Origin: Clostridia bacterium | GTDB lineage: Bacteria; Bacillota; Clostridia; Acetivibrionales; DSM-27016 | Reading direction: 5' to 3' | Length of the DNA: 64,000 bases | NCBI GenBank assembly: GCA_026414765.1 | Contig: JAOAIJ010000022.1 | Span: forward strand, 92,044 to 156,043 | Part shown: positions 34,452-42,863 of the stretch, piece after piece | Layout of the letters: every line of letters begins with the position of its first letter | Numbering within the stretch: the first letter of the stretch is position 1 | Made by a program: the position numbers and the translations under genes | Notes under the pieces: model-generated | What the model saw: the letters and a program-made list of their open reading frames with translations, nothing else | What the model was told of the DNA's origin: nothing | The model's database searches: none

Positions 34452-35225
34452 TCATATATATTTTCTCATATGCATCAACGCTGTCTTTTCCAATCTGGAA
34501 ACCTGAGCCTGTGATATCCCGATTTCCTCAGCAACTTCCATTTGTGTCCTGCCCTCAAAAAAACGTAGATTTAGTATAAGTTTTTCTCTGTCATTAAGCC
34601 TTCTCATAGCTTCCTTTAAGGATATACCTTCGAGCCAGTTTTCATCAATATTCTTTTCATCACTTACCTGATCCATAACATAAATCGCATCTCCACCGTC
34701 GTGGTAAACTGATTCGAATAATGATATCGGATCCTGTATAGCATCCAGTGCAAAAACTACATCTTCTTTGGGAATGCTTAATTCCTTGGCTATATCAGTT
34801 ATTGTAGGTTCCTTGGCATTTTTGTTTGTTAGCTTCTCTTTTGCTTGTAACGCTTTATATGCTATATCTCTTAATGACCTGCTGACTCTTATGGAGTTGT
34901 TATCTCTCAAATACCGCCTTATTTCTCCGATAATCATAGGAACAGCATATGTAGAAAATTTTACATTTTGCGTAACGTCAAAATTATCTATTGCTTTTAT
35001 CAATCCTATGCACCCTACCTGAAACAAATCATCTACATATTCCCCTCTGTTATTAAACCTTTGTATAACGCTTAATACCAGCCTTAAATTACCCCTGATA
35101 AATTCCTCTCTTGCCGTGGTATCACCTTTATGCATTCTTTCAAACAACTCTTTTTTTTGTTCATTTGTTAATACTGGTAATTTAGAAGTGTTTACTCCGC
35201 ATATTTCTACTTTGTTGACTAGCAT
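34452..35225 (-). CDS. sigG: Sigma-G, late forespore sigma factor
   Basis: A 257-residue sigma-70 factor. The N-terminus VNKVEICGVNTSKLPVLTN is diagnostic of SigG. Region 2 (FQVGCIGLIKAIDNFDVTQ; FSTYAVPMIIGEIRRYLRDN) and region 4 (EEIGISQAQVSRLEKTALMH) are intact. It drives late forespore genes after engulfment. AGGAGG-like GGGAGG precedes the ATG. It follows sigE by 237 bp, the normal Firmicutes order, and has a candidate forespore promoter in the gap. Confidence 0.97.
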   Translation of the reverse strand: MLVNKVEICGVNTSKLPVLTNEQKKELFERMHKGDTTAREEFIRGNLRLVLSVIQRFNNRGEYVDDLFQVGCIGLIKAIDNFDVTQNVKFSTYAVPMIIGEIRRYLRDNNSIRVSRSLRDIAYKALQAKEKLTNKNAKEPTITDIAKELSIPKEDVVFALDAIQDPISLFESVYHDGGDAIYVMDQVSDEKNIDENWLEGISLKEAMRRLNDREKLILNLRFFEGRTQMEVAEEIGISQAQVSRLEKTALMHMRKYI

Positions 35226-35260
35226 ATATTAACCTCCCGGCAATTAATTTTGGTCAATAT

Positions 35261-35289
35261 CATTATTGCCACGGAGGTCATTTTTATAC
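35261..35289 (-). promoter_or_regulatory. Candidate sigma-F-type promoter of sigG
   Basis: Minus-strand GTATA and GGCAATAATG match the sigma-F -35 (GYWTA) and -10 (GGNNANAHTR) consensus. The spacer is 14 bp, one to two shorter than usual. It lies about 36 bp before sigG, which is transcribed by sigma-F in Bacillus. The site is therefore plausible but not proven. Confidence 0.45.
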
Positions 35290-35462
35290 TGAAAAAAACA
35301 TAAAAAAAATTTTACCCTACACCTTGACAACCCGCATATCATCTGAAACGCAGGGTTTTTCCACATTCATGAAAAAGCGTGCGCCAAACGGTTTTTTCTC
35401 TTTTTTATTAGCAAAAAAACTACTGCTATTATTAGCAAAAGCTTACTCTTTTATTGATTCTG

Positions 35463-36212
35463 CTAAATAAGTCTGTTGATTTCTTTTTTTAGTCTGCTGA
35501 TAATTCTCTTTTCAAGTCTGGAGATATATGATTGTGAAATACCCAGCATGTCAGCTACTTCTTTCTGGGTCCTCTCCACTCCATTAACAAGTCCGAACCT
35601 GAGCTCCATAATTTTCTTCTCTCTCAGTGAGAGTTTTTTCATCGCAACGCCTAACAATTCCTTGTCTACTTCATCTTCAATACTTCTGTATATCAGATCA
35701 TTTTCTGTCCCCAGTATATCCGATAAAAGAAGTTCATTTCCATCCCAATCGATATTTAGAGGTTCATCTATAGATATTTCTGTTTTTATCCTGTTATTTC
35801 TTCTTAAATACATGAGTATTTCATTTTCTATACATCTTGAGGCATATGTTGCAAGTTTGATATTTTTAGTAGGGTTGAAAGTGTTTATTGCCTTTATCAG
35901 CCCAATAGTGCCTATTGAAATAAGATCTTCTACTCCAACCCCTGTATTTTCAAACTTCCTGGCAATATACACCACTAACCTGAGATTTCTTTCAATAAGT
36001 ATGGTCTTTACTCCAAAATCACTTTTTTCAAGCTTATTTAAGAGGTAAATCTCCTCATCATTGCTAAGTGGAGGCGGAAGGGCTTCACTCCCCCCGATAT
36101 AATGAACAGGAAGCTCCCTATACAGATTCAGCATTCTTAATATATTTATTACTTTTATTCTTAAAACAAATTTTACTTTCTTTATAGCATTCAAATCTTC
36201 AACCCCTTTCAC
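35463..36212 (-). CDS. sigE: Sigma-E precursor, mother-cell sigma factor
   Basis: A 249-residue sigma-70 factor. It starts with a hydrophobic, basic pro-sequence ([20 protein letters not shown]) that SpoIIGA removes. The body has [17 protein letters not shown], region 2 ([37 protein letters not shown]) and region 4 ([16 protein letters not shown]). The start is not fixed: GTG 36212 follows AGGA, while an in-frame TTG 18 bp later follows GGGG; both keep the pro-sequence. It lies 66 bp after spoIIGA. Confidence 0.97.
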   Translation of the reverse strand: MKGVEDLNAIKKVKFVLRIKVINILRMLNLYRELPVHYIGGSEALPPPLSNDEEIYLLNKLEKSDFGVKTILIERNLRLVVYIARKFENTGVGVEDLISIGTIGLIKAINTFNPTKNIKLATYASRCIENEILMYLRRNNRIKTEISIDEPLNIDWDGNELLLSDILGTENDLIYRSIEDEVDKELLGVAMKKLSLREKKIMELRFGLVNGVERTQKEVADMLGISQSYISRLEKRIISRLKKEINRLI

Positions 36213-36220
36213 AATTATTC

Positions 36221-36256
36221 CTGTATTTTGTATTAAGAAACATACACAAAATACAG
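36221..36256 (-). repeat. Hairpin between spoIIGA and sigE
   Basis: Perfect 11-bp arms CTGTATTTTGT and ACAAAATACAG enclose a 14-nt loop. The end of the stem touches the ACAGGA ribosome binding site of the GTG start. It lacks a T-run, so it may influence sigE translation rather than stop transcription. Confidence 0.5.
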
Positions 36257-36278
36257 TACACAGCTCAGTTTTTTGTAT

Positions 36279-37178
36279 TCATGCAACCAATTCCGGATTA
36301 AGTAAGGCTTTGTATTTCTCATTATGGGAAAGTGCCCGATTGTAAATACCTACTATTACATTACTAACCCCCTTTTTTTGCTGTTCTTCACCAACCTCAA
36401 CATAATCAGGTTTAAACCCAATAAGCATGCCGTTTTCCTTTCCAAGTGAAGTAAATGGTATAAGTCTAAACCTGGAAAACCAGGTTGAGTGAGATACGAT
36501 GTTAGTAACACAATTAAGATCATCTTCCTTCGATTCTTCAAATATGTCTTTTATCTCTCTGGGTAATATCTCTTTTATTGCTTTGAATTCAACTACGATG
36601 ACAGGAGTATTTGTAAGCGGATCATATAAAGAATTACCGGTATCAATTAACGCGGCCATATCAATTATTTTGCTTTCAAAAGATATTTTCAGAGGTACAA
36701 GCAGCTTATCCTTAACAAACCTGTATTGTATTACTTCCCAGAATATTCTGACTATAATTGCAACTGTAATTATTGATAAAAACAGCAAAGTCCATTTTGA
36801 TTGCCAGAATACATATACTATACCGTTTTTTACAAACCCGCCGCCTTGATTGAAGTATATGAATGCAAACCCTGCACCCGCAAATATAAATGTTGAGATA
36901 TAGAATATAGCCAATGTTTTAAAGAATAACCCCAGCTTCTCCGGAGAAAAGGCAACAGCTATTATTAATAAGGAAAGAATAACCTTTGCAAAAGCTGTAT
37001 AATACATTTTCATACCGGGAAACAAAACTAATATAACTACATAAACAGCTCCAATCAAAGAAGCGGTAAATAAACGGAGACTGTTTGTTTTACTTTTAGC
37101 AAACTTTGCAGTTACTAAAAGAATCAAATAATTCATCACGATATTCTCAAGAAAAAGAATATCCAAATATATTTCCAC
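36279..37178 (-). CDS. spoIIGA: SpoIIGA, pro-sigma-E processing protease
   Basis: A 299-residue membrane protein. Five N-terminal transmembrane segments (about 1-145) are followed by a cytoplasmic aspartic-protease-like domain with the catalytic motif DTGNSLYDPLT (D179). It cleaves pro-sigma-E in the mother cell after signalling by SpoIIR. The start is a GTG with GAGG upstream. It is the first gene of the spoIIGA-sigE-sigG cluster, and a long-spacer promoter lies about 200 bp before it. Confidence 0.96.
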   Translation of the reverse strand: MEIYLDILFLENIVMNYLILLVTAKFAKSKTNSLRLFTASLIGAVYVVILVLFPGMKMYYTAFAKVILSLLIIAVAFSPEKLGLFFKTLAIFYISTFIFAGAGFAFIYFNQGGGFVKNGIVYVFWQSKWTLLFLSIITVAIIVRIFWEVIQYRFVKDKLLVPLKISFESKIIDMAALIDTGNSLYDPLTNTPVIVVEFKAIKEILPREIKDIFEESKEDDLNCVTNIVSHSTWFSRFRLIPFTSLGKENGMLIGFKPDYVEVGEEQQKKGVSNVIVGIYNRALSHNEKYKALLNPELVA

Positions 37179-37388
37179 CCAGATTACCTCGCAATCTTTA
37201 TTTACAGCTTACTGGTTTATGCATACTTCCTTGACAGACAGACTCGCCACTTACCGGTTAATTAGTGGCAATGTTACGCCTTAATTATTTATATTCGGGT
37301 GCTTGTATATATATGCATATTATATTCAGTTTATGACGGGTTTTTGAAAAACTGCCTGTCCTCATCCGGTTTACAACGATTCTTCATT

Positions 37389-37428
37389 ATTATATAGCTC
37401 TCACAACTACTATTTTGTCAAATGTCAA
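37389..37428 (-). promoter_or_regulatory. Candidate spoIIG-type promoter (Spo0A-activated, long spacer)
   Basis: On the minus strand, TTGACATTTGACA gives two tandem copies of a 0A-box-like heptamer (ATTGACA, TTTGACA; consensus TTCGACA), the second forming a perfect -35. A perfect TATAAT follows after 21 bp. In Bacillus the spoIIG promoter is known for an abnormal 22-bp spacer between good hexamers, with Spo0A bound over the -35. The site lies about 200 bp before spoIIGA, downstream of the ftsZ terminator. Confidence 0.6.
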
Positions 37429-37454
37429 TGTAGAAAAAGAAAAATCGTATGACA

Positions 37455-37492
37455 AAAAAACGCCAGGTTTGATAACAAACCTGGCGTTTTTT
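37455..37492 (-). terminator. Terminator downstream of ftsZ
   Basis: Perfect 11-bp arms CGCCAGGTTTG/CAAACCTGGCG with a 4-nt loop and flanking A and T runs lie 10 bp after the ftsZ stop. This is a strong intrinsic terminator, able to act in both directions. Confidence 0.95.
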
Positions 37493-37501
37493 AAATTTAT
37501 A

Positions 37502-38599
37502 CTATTTAAATCTGTTTCTTCTTAAGAAAGTCGGTATATCTAGCTCATCTCCTGTAAATGCATTACTTTGCTGTTTTTCACTGGCTACCTGTGTATTATT
37601 GTTAACAGGTTTCTCAACAACTTTCTCTGTTTTTTTGATTATCGGCCCCTTATCAAATCCAGTAGCAATAACAGTTATAAGTAATTCATCCTTAAGATTT
37701 TCATCAATTGAAGCACCAAAAATAATGTTCGCATCCGGATCAGCTGATTTTTGAATCATTTCAACTGCAGTGTTGGCTTCAAATAATCCTAAATCAACAC
37801 CGCCAGTAATATTTACCAGTACTCCTCTGGCTCCTTCTATCGAAGTCTCAAGCAATGGACTATGTATTGCCTGTCTTGCTGCTTCTTCAGCCTTGTTTTC
37901 ACCTGAAGCTCTACCTATACCCATGTGTGCAAGGCCTGTATTGAACATTATGGTTCTGACATCTGCAAAGTCAAGGTTTATAAGTCCCGGTACCGCAATC
38001 AAGTCGGATATACCCTGAACGCCCTGTCTGAGAACATCATCTGCAATTCTGAAAGCATCAACCATAGAAGTCTTTTTCTCAGCAACCTGTAACAACCTGT
38101 CGTTTGGAATAGTAACAAGTGTATCGACAGCAGCTTTCAGGTTTTCTACACCTCTTTCAGCATGCTGCATTCTTTTTCTTCCCTCAAACATAAAAGGTTT
38201 TGTAACAACCCCAACTGTTAAAATCCCCATTTCTTTTGCTACCTGGGCTACTACAGGAGCAGCTCCGGTCCCGGTTCCGCCACCCATACCAGCGGTAACA
38301 AATACCATATCCGCACCTTTTATTGATTGGGCAATCTCATCTCTACTTTCATTTGCAGCTTTTTCACCAATTTCAGGGTTTGCTCCTGCACCTAATCCTT
38401 TTGTCAATTTATCCCCTATTTGGATTTTTGTATTAGCTTTAGATAAAAATAAAGCTTGTTTATCAGTATTAACTGCTATAAATTCAACACCACGAAGTCC
38501 AGCTGTTATCATTCTGTTAACAGCATTATTACCACCACCGCCAACACCTATGACCTTTATCTGGGCGAATTGTTCCATATCAATATCGAATTCCAGCAA
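37502..38599 (-). CDS. ftsZ: FtsZ, tubulin-like cell division GTPase
   Basis: A 365-residue FtsZ. It has the nucleotide loop [11 protein letters not shown] (20-30), the tubulin signature GGGTGTG (106-112), the T7 loop region ([11 protein letters not shown]), a short linker and the C-terminal peptide [12 protein letters not shown] that binds FtsA and other partners. It polymerises into the Z ring. The start is a TTG at 38599 preceded by AAGGGGG. It is separated from ftsA by 358 bp holding a terminator-like hairpin and a candidate promoter, so it may be partly independent of ftsA. Confidence 0.98.
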   Translation of the reverse strand: MLEFDIDMEQFAQIKVIGVGGGGNNAVNRMITAGLRGVEFIAVNTDKQALFLSKANTKIQIGDKLTKGLGAGANPEIGEKAANESRDEIAQSIKGADMVFVTAGMGGGTGTGAAPVVAQVAKEMGILTVGVVTKPFMFEGRKRMQHAERGVENLKAAVDTLVTIPNDRLLQVAEKKTSMVDAFRIADDVLRQGVQGISDLIAVPGLINLDFADVRTIMFNTGLAHMGIGRASGENKAEEAARQAIHSPLLETSIEGARGVLVNITGGVDLGLFEANTAVEMIQKSADPDANIIFGASIDENLKDELLITVIATGFDKGPIIKKTEKVVEKPVNNNTQVASEKQQSNAFTGDELDIPTFLRRNRFK

Positions 38600-38957
38600 T
38601 TTTAGTCCCCCTTTATATTACTTGATCTTATCATTTGTAATATCAAATTAATCTTTATGAAAATTTTTTTGATACAAAATCCGGTATCTTAATTTCAAGG
38701 CATATATATTTGTCAATTCACTACCTTAGTCAAAAAGACTTAAAATCTCATTATGTTTAAAATAAGGAAAATACTTGTACTATATCACGCTCTTTGACCT
38801 CTAAACATAAATATACCCTATTATCTAAATTAAAGCAAGAATACTTTTTTCATATTTATAATTATTATAAATAAAAACTAAAGCCTTGTATATTGTAAAA
38901 TAAATACTATCTACATCGTTAAGGCCAGTTACAATGGATACATCAACATCTCAGGCT
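38600..38957. other. 358-bp spacer between ftsA and ftsZ
   Basis: In most Firmicutes ftsA and ftsZ are nearly adjacent; here they are 358 bp apart with no coding sequence between. The spacer contains a terminator-like structure beside ftsA (38873-38961) and an extended -10 promoter candidate (TGaTATAGT, 38779-38787, minus strand), about 185 bp before ftsZ. Confidence 0.5.
38779..38787 (-). promoter_or_regulatory. Candidate extended -10 promoter for ftsZ
   Basis: TGaTATAGT on the minus strand matches the extended -10 form. No good -35 is placed, as is common with this class. The transcript would begin about 175 nt before ftsZ. Confidence 0.33.
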
Positions 38958-38961
38958 TTAG
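38873..38961 (-). terminator. Long-loop terminator after ftsA
   Basis: Arms CTAAAGCCT and AGGCTTTAG (9 bp, perfect) enclose 66 nt and are followed on the transcribed strand by TTTTTATTT. The first arm overlaps the last codons and stop of ftsA. The long loop makes it an imperfect intrinsic terminator; read-through is likely. Confidence 0.45.
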
Positions 38962-40193
38962 AACAAACTTTTAAAAAATTTTGAAACCTTACCTAATATT
39001 TTCGATTCCTTTTGTGCAACTTTCTGTTTATGAATTTTTATTTCACTTCCAAATCTAGTTCCTTTATGACGGTTGGAAATATACTTTACTATTCCAGCTG
39101 CTGTCGCATATTCGGGTTTCGGTATTCCGTTCTGTCTGTAAGATGCAAGTCTGACAGGTATTTCAAACACCTCAGCGGCAATCTCCTTTCCTCCATCTAC
39201 ATATGAAATGCCACCACCTGTAAGGACTATACCTGCTCCAAGACTTTCATGCAGATCAGCTTCGCTTAACATATCCCTGCAAAGTGAGAAGATCTCATGA
39301 ACCCTGGCTTCTATTATTTCTACTACTTCCGATACTCTGACACTTTTTTTATTACTTCCGTTTATATCACTGACTGTTATTTCCTGGTCATTTTTAATGA
39401 GCGATGTAAGAGCCAGTTCGTATTCTTTTTTTATTCTTTCTGCTTCTGCATATGGTATTTTTAAGCCAATTGAAATGTCATTTGTTATATGATCCCCTCC
39501 AACAGGAATGGAATCATAAAAAATCAGATTTTTTCTTTTAAACACAGATATATCGGTAAGACCGCCGCCAATGTCTATAAGAATAACTCCCATATCTTTC
39601 TCATCCGCAGACAGTGCAACCTCACTGATTGCCAAAGCTTCTATCACTATTCCATCAATTTTTACATTTGCGCGCTCAAGGCTTTTTACTATGTTTTGAA
39701 CAGATGTAATTTTTCCTGCAATAATATCCGTGTCAGCTTCAAGTTTGACCCCAACCATTCCTACGGGATCTATAATTTCATCATAACCGTCAACAATATA
39801 CTGTCTTGTTATTATATCTATTATTTCTCTATCGTCAGGAATATTTACATTTTTTGCCGAATACAAGGCTCTCTCAACATCTTTTGCCGTTATTTCCCTA
39901 TCTTCATTTGAAATGCTGGCAATACATCTGTTGTTAATAATTGACACATGAGTTCCAAAAATATTTACGTATGCGGAACCTACCTTAAGATTTGCTGTGT
40001 TTTCTGCTTGCTCTACAGAGTTTTTTATAGAATTTGATGTACTATCTATATCAACAATAACACCCTTCTTTACTCCATTACAAACATCTATACCCTTGCC
40101 CAATATTTCCATTTGGTTATCTTTGTCTACTTTGCCTATAACTGTGCAAACCTTGCTTGTACCTATATCAATACCAACTATAATATTATCCAC
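38958..40193 (-). CDS. ftsA: FtsA, actin-like division protein
   Basis: A 411-residue actin-fold ATPase. It opens VGIDIGTSKVCTVIGKVDKD and contains the SHS2-insert domain, GVILIDIGGGLTDISVFKR and VLTGGGISYVDGG. The C-terminal helix (KVSKFFKSLF) is the amphipathic membrane anchor. FtsA tethers FtsZ filaments to the membrane. The start is a GTG at 40193 with GGGAGG upstream. Confidence 0.96.
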   Translation of the reverse strand: MDNIIVGIDIGTSKVCTVIGKVDKDNQMEILGKGIDVCNGVKKGVIVDIDSTSNSIKNSVEQAENTANLKVGSAYVNIFGTHVSIINNRCIASISNEDREITAKDVERALYSAKNVNIPDDREIIDIITRQYIVDGYDEIIDPVGMVGVKLEADTDIIAGKITSVQNIVKSLERANVKIDGIVIEALAISEVALSADEKDMGVILIDIGGGLTDISVFKRKNLIFYDSIPVGGDHITNDISIGLKIPYAEAERIKKEYELALTSLIKNDQEITVSDINGSNKKSVRVSEVVEIIEARVHEIFSLCRDMLSEADLHESLGAGIVLTGGGISYVDGGKEIAAEVFEIPVRLASYRQNGIPKPEYATAAGIVKYISNRHKGTRFGSEIKIHKQKVAQKESKILGKVSKFFKSLF

Positions 40194-40253
40194 TTACCTG
40201 AACCTCCCACAAAGTATCCAAACGATATAAACAACATCATTTACATAATAGAA

Positions 40254-40610
40254 TTACTTCTCTAATATATTATCTTTTTTGGTGTATTTATTCAATACAA
40301 ATCTACGAATTATTGCAAAATTTAAGAATAATCTGTTTCCAAACGCAAATATTGCAGCAAGATATATTTGAATCCCCAGTTGATCGCCTATATAGGCTAG
40401 TCCTGCTGCCAGAAGAGCATTCCCAAAAAAGCCTGACAAGAATACTTTCATATCAAATTTTCCTTGAAGTGTTGCTGCTATTCCGCCAAATACAGAATCA
40501 AGTGCCGCCAGTATTGCTACAGCAACATAATTGGAGTATTGATATGAAATGTTATAGGGTATAAAAACTCCAATTACTATACCAATAATCAATCCAAAAA
40601 AAGGTATCAT
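40254..40610 (-). CDS. sbp: Small basic protein Sbp (DUF1290)
   Basis: A 118-residue protein with three transmembrane helices. The sequence GIVIGVFIPYNISYQYSNYV and LAALDSVFGGIAATLQGKFD match the Sbp family encoded just before ftsA in Firmicutes. Its function is unknown, though its place between divIB and ftsA suggests envelope or division work. GGGGGAC precedes the ATG. The DUF881 genes (ylxW/ylxX) that often precede sbp are absent here. Confidence 0.9.
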   Translation of the reverse strand: MIPFFGLIIGIVIGVFIPYNISYQYSNYVAVAILAALDSVFGGIAATLQGKFDMKVFLSGFFGNALLAAGLAYIGDQLGIQIYLAAIFAFGNRLFLNFAIIRRFVLNKYTKKDNILEK

Positions 40611-40651
40611 GCTTGTCCCCCGCCTATCCTATTAATTAATCGTGAATTTAT

Positions 40652-40669
40652 TCTGACAAAATTGTCAGA
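40652..40669. repeat. 18-bp palindrome upstream of sbp
   Basis: TCTGACAA and TTGTCAGA flank a central AA, 42 bp before the sbp start. It could be an operator or small hairpin; on the minus strand its right half supplies TTGTCA, a possible -35 element. Confidence 0.45.
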
Positions 40670-40795
40670 TACATTTATCTTAATGCTCCTAAACGTCTTT
40701 TTTATTGTATGAGTAAACTTTATTTATATATCTGCTATTTTATTATTATTCCTGCACATAATGTAAATTCTATAGGGTCTTTGTTTTTCATGCAA

Positions 40796-41638
40796 TTATC
40801 CCGGAGTGAAGCTTGGTTTCTCAGTAGTCATATCCAGATATCCTTTGTCTTCTTTTCCTAATTTTGTAAATAATATGTGTTTGCAGAAATCCAGTCGATA
40901 TTCAAGAAAGTTCAGGTTACCAAAATTGACAGTTATTCTTGAATCGATGGAAGCTCGGATTTTTTGCCTGTCTGCTACATCTATAGAATAAATATGGTTG
41001 TACAGCTTTTCGCCGCCTTTATTATCAAGCTCCTTTACTTGATTTATTAATCTGAAAGCATCTTTATACGCCCCGGAATCAGCAATATTTAAACTTTTAC
41101 CAATTTCAAAGCTACTGAATTTCAATCCTTTTATTAGAGGCATACCTTTTATCACTTTTTTCCCAATGGTCTCCAAAACATATGCTTCATTATCAATTAT
41201 CAGATTGGAAGTCACACTTTCTACAACTGCTTCAGGTTTTCTCTCTGTTATGCTTATTCTTACCTTGCCTGGAACAATAAATCTCACTATTACACTCTTA
41301 ATATAAGGATATGTTTTCAGAATCTCTTCCTCTGCATTTCCATACCTGAATGTAAAGAAATTCTTAATATTACTCCCTATTGTTTTGAAGCCGTTGTTTC
41401 CGATAATTACTCCAGAAGTAGATATTATATCGCCTTGCTCATAGCGCTGACTCCCTTTCACTTCGACTCTTGTTATGTTGAACAATGGAGATAGCGCTAG
41501 CAAGACTATAGTGGTCACTAATAATGCAGTAATCAAGATAAATTTTATCCAAAAGAACAATCGTTTAAAATTCTTTTTTCTTTTTTTATTTTTTTTATGT
41601 TCATTAACTTTATTATTATTTATCTCTTGTGTTTTCAA
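40796..41638 (-). CDS. divIB: DivIB/FtsQ cell division protein
   Basis: A 280-residue bitopic protein. A very basic cytoplasmic tail of about 30 residues is followed by one transmembrane helix (about 31-52), then a POTRA domain (ITRVEVKGSQRYEQGDIIST) and the FtsQ beta domain (VRFIVPGKVRISITERKPEA). It links FtsL/DivIC to the divisome. The start is a TTG with GGGGG upstream, 38 bp after murA. Confidence 0.92.
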   Translation of the reverse strand: MKTQEINNNKVNEHKKNKKRKKNFKRLFFWIKFILITALLVTTIVLLALSPLFNITRVEVKGSQRYEQGDIISTSGVIIGNNGFKTIGSNIKNFFTFRYGNAEEEILKTYPYIKSVIVRFIVPGKVRISITERKPEAVVESVTSNLIIDNEAYVLETIGKKVIKGMPLIKGLKFSSFEIGKSLNIADSGAYKDAFRLINQVKELDNKGGEKLYNHIYSIDVADRQKIRASIDSRITVNFGNLNFLEYRLDFCKHILFTKLGKEDKGYLDMTTEKPSFTPG

Positions 41639-41676
41639 ATCTTATTCCCCCATACGTGTTGTTCTAGGGTTCACTC

Positions 41677-42621
41677 TTAGTCCTCTATTCTTTTAATCAA
41701 TGCGCCAAGTTGTTTGAGTTTATCTTCCAGGCACTCATATCCTCTATCAATGTATTTCGTTCCGCTAACTATGGTATCGCCTTCTGCTATCAAGCCCGCA
41801 AGTACGAGAGCAGCGCCTCCTCTAAGATCTCTGGCATACACACTTGCTCCTGTAAGCTTCTTTACTCCTTTTATAACTGCTATCCTGCCCTCGAGCTTTA
41901 CGTTTGCACCCATCCTTATAAGTTCGTCTACATGCTTATACCTGCTCTCAAACACAGTTTCTACTATAATACTTGTTCCTCTTGCAATAGTAAGCATAGC
42001 CAGCATCTGTGCCTGCATGTCAGTTGGGAAACCCGGATAAGGTAAAGTCCTGATTATATCGACTGCCTTTGGTCTTGCTGGTCCCGATACGTGTATGGAG
42101 CTTTTTTTAGTGTTTATTCTGCATCCACTATCCCTTAGGTTTGAAATAATCGAACCAAGATGCTCCGGAATGATATTTTTAAGATATACATCTCCCCCAG
42201 TTATGGCTGATGCAACCATATATGTACCTGCTACAATCCTGTCAGAAATGACATTATGTTCGACATTCCTTAACTTGTTTTCGCTCCCTACTATTCTGAC
42301 AACACTTGTTCCTGCTCCCGATACATTAACTCCAAGCGCAACAAGAAAATTTTGCAAATCTATGATTTCCGGTTCTTTTGCTGCATTTTTTATGAAGGTC
42401 TCCCCCTCGGCAAATACAGCGGACAGCATAATGTTTTCAGTTGCTCCGACACTTGGATAATCCAGCTGAATATCACAACCCTTGAACTTTTCTACCTCAC
42501 AGTGTATAAATCCTCTATGTGCATCATGTATCTTTGCCCCCATTTTTCTAAGGGCTTTTAAATGTAAATCTATCGGTCTTGGTCCTATTTCACATCCACC
42601 TGGATGTATTATAGCATTGGC
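41677..42621 (-). pseudogene. murA: murA, 5'-truncated (UDP-GlcNAc 1-carboxyvinyltransferase)
   Basis: Homology to MurA is full from ANAIIHPGGCEIGPRPIDLH to the C-terminus (DRGYECLEDKLKQLGALIKR), but about the first 105 residues are missing. An in-frame TGA lies at 42622-42624, directly before the homology. The lost part carries the substrate-binding lysine/asparagine and conserved arginines; the catalytic cysteine of PGGC is encoded, yet no in-frame ATG, GTG or TTG precedes it, since the first is ATG 42543 after the motif. A product from that ATG would be 288 residues without the active-site loop. No frame upstream restores the N-terminus. Another murA elsewhere must do the job, or the sequence carries an assembly error. 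Confidence 0.8.
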
Positions 42622-42665
42622 TCATAAAAATAGCAGCCGATAATACATTTTCAAATGCTTTTATA

Positions 42666-42694
42666 ATTTTACCACTTCGTTTTTCCTGTATCAA
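42666..42694 (-). promoter_or_regulatory. Candidate promoter directly before the murA remnant
   Basis: Minus-strand TTGATA and TAAAAT are separated by exactly 17 bp, about 45 bp upstream of the surviving murA homology. If real, it would transcribe the murA remnant and divIB, replacing the lost native promoter. Confidence 0.45.
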
Positions 42695-42766
42695 TTGTAA
42701 ATTATTATTTTCTACTTATTGGGAAATTTCCTCCTGAAAATTCTCTATGTGTAATCCAGTTTTTTA

Positions 42767-42775
42767 TGCTATAAT
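42767..42775 (+). promoter_or_regulatory. Extended -10 promoter for the first LtaS-type gene
   Basis: TGcTATAAT on the plus strand is a perfect extended -10. It lies about 90 bp before the TTG start of the sulfatase gene; the -35 is poor, as usual for this class. Confidence 0.55.
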
Positions 42776-42863
42776 CATCATTAATAATGCCTCAGGCAGA
42801 AACTGTTCGTGATGCAAAGCAAAATCAAAAACTGATAATAAAAGTTGATTGGGGGCATTATCT

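Noticed and set aside
42600..42720. Programmed frameshift restoring murA
   Set aside because: A 41-codon frame on the same strand ends AAIFMSQCYNTSRWM, and AAIFM slightly recalls the MurA segment before PGGC. It lacks the rest of the N-terminus and a slippery site, so truncation is the better reading.
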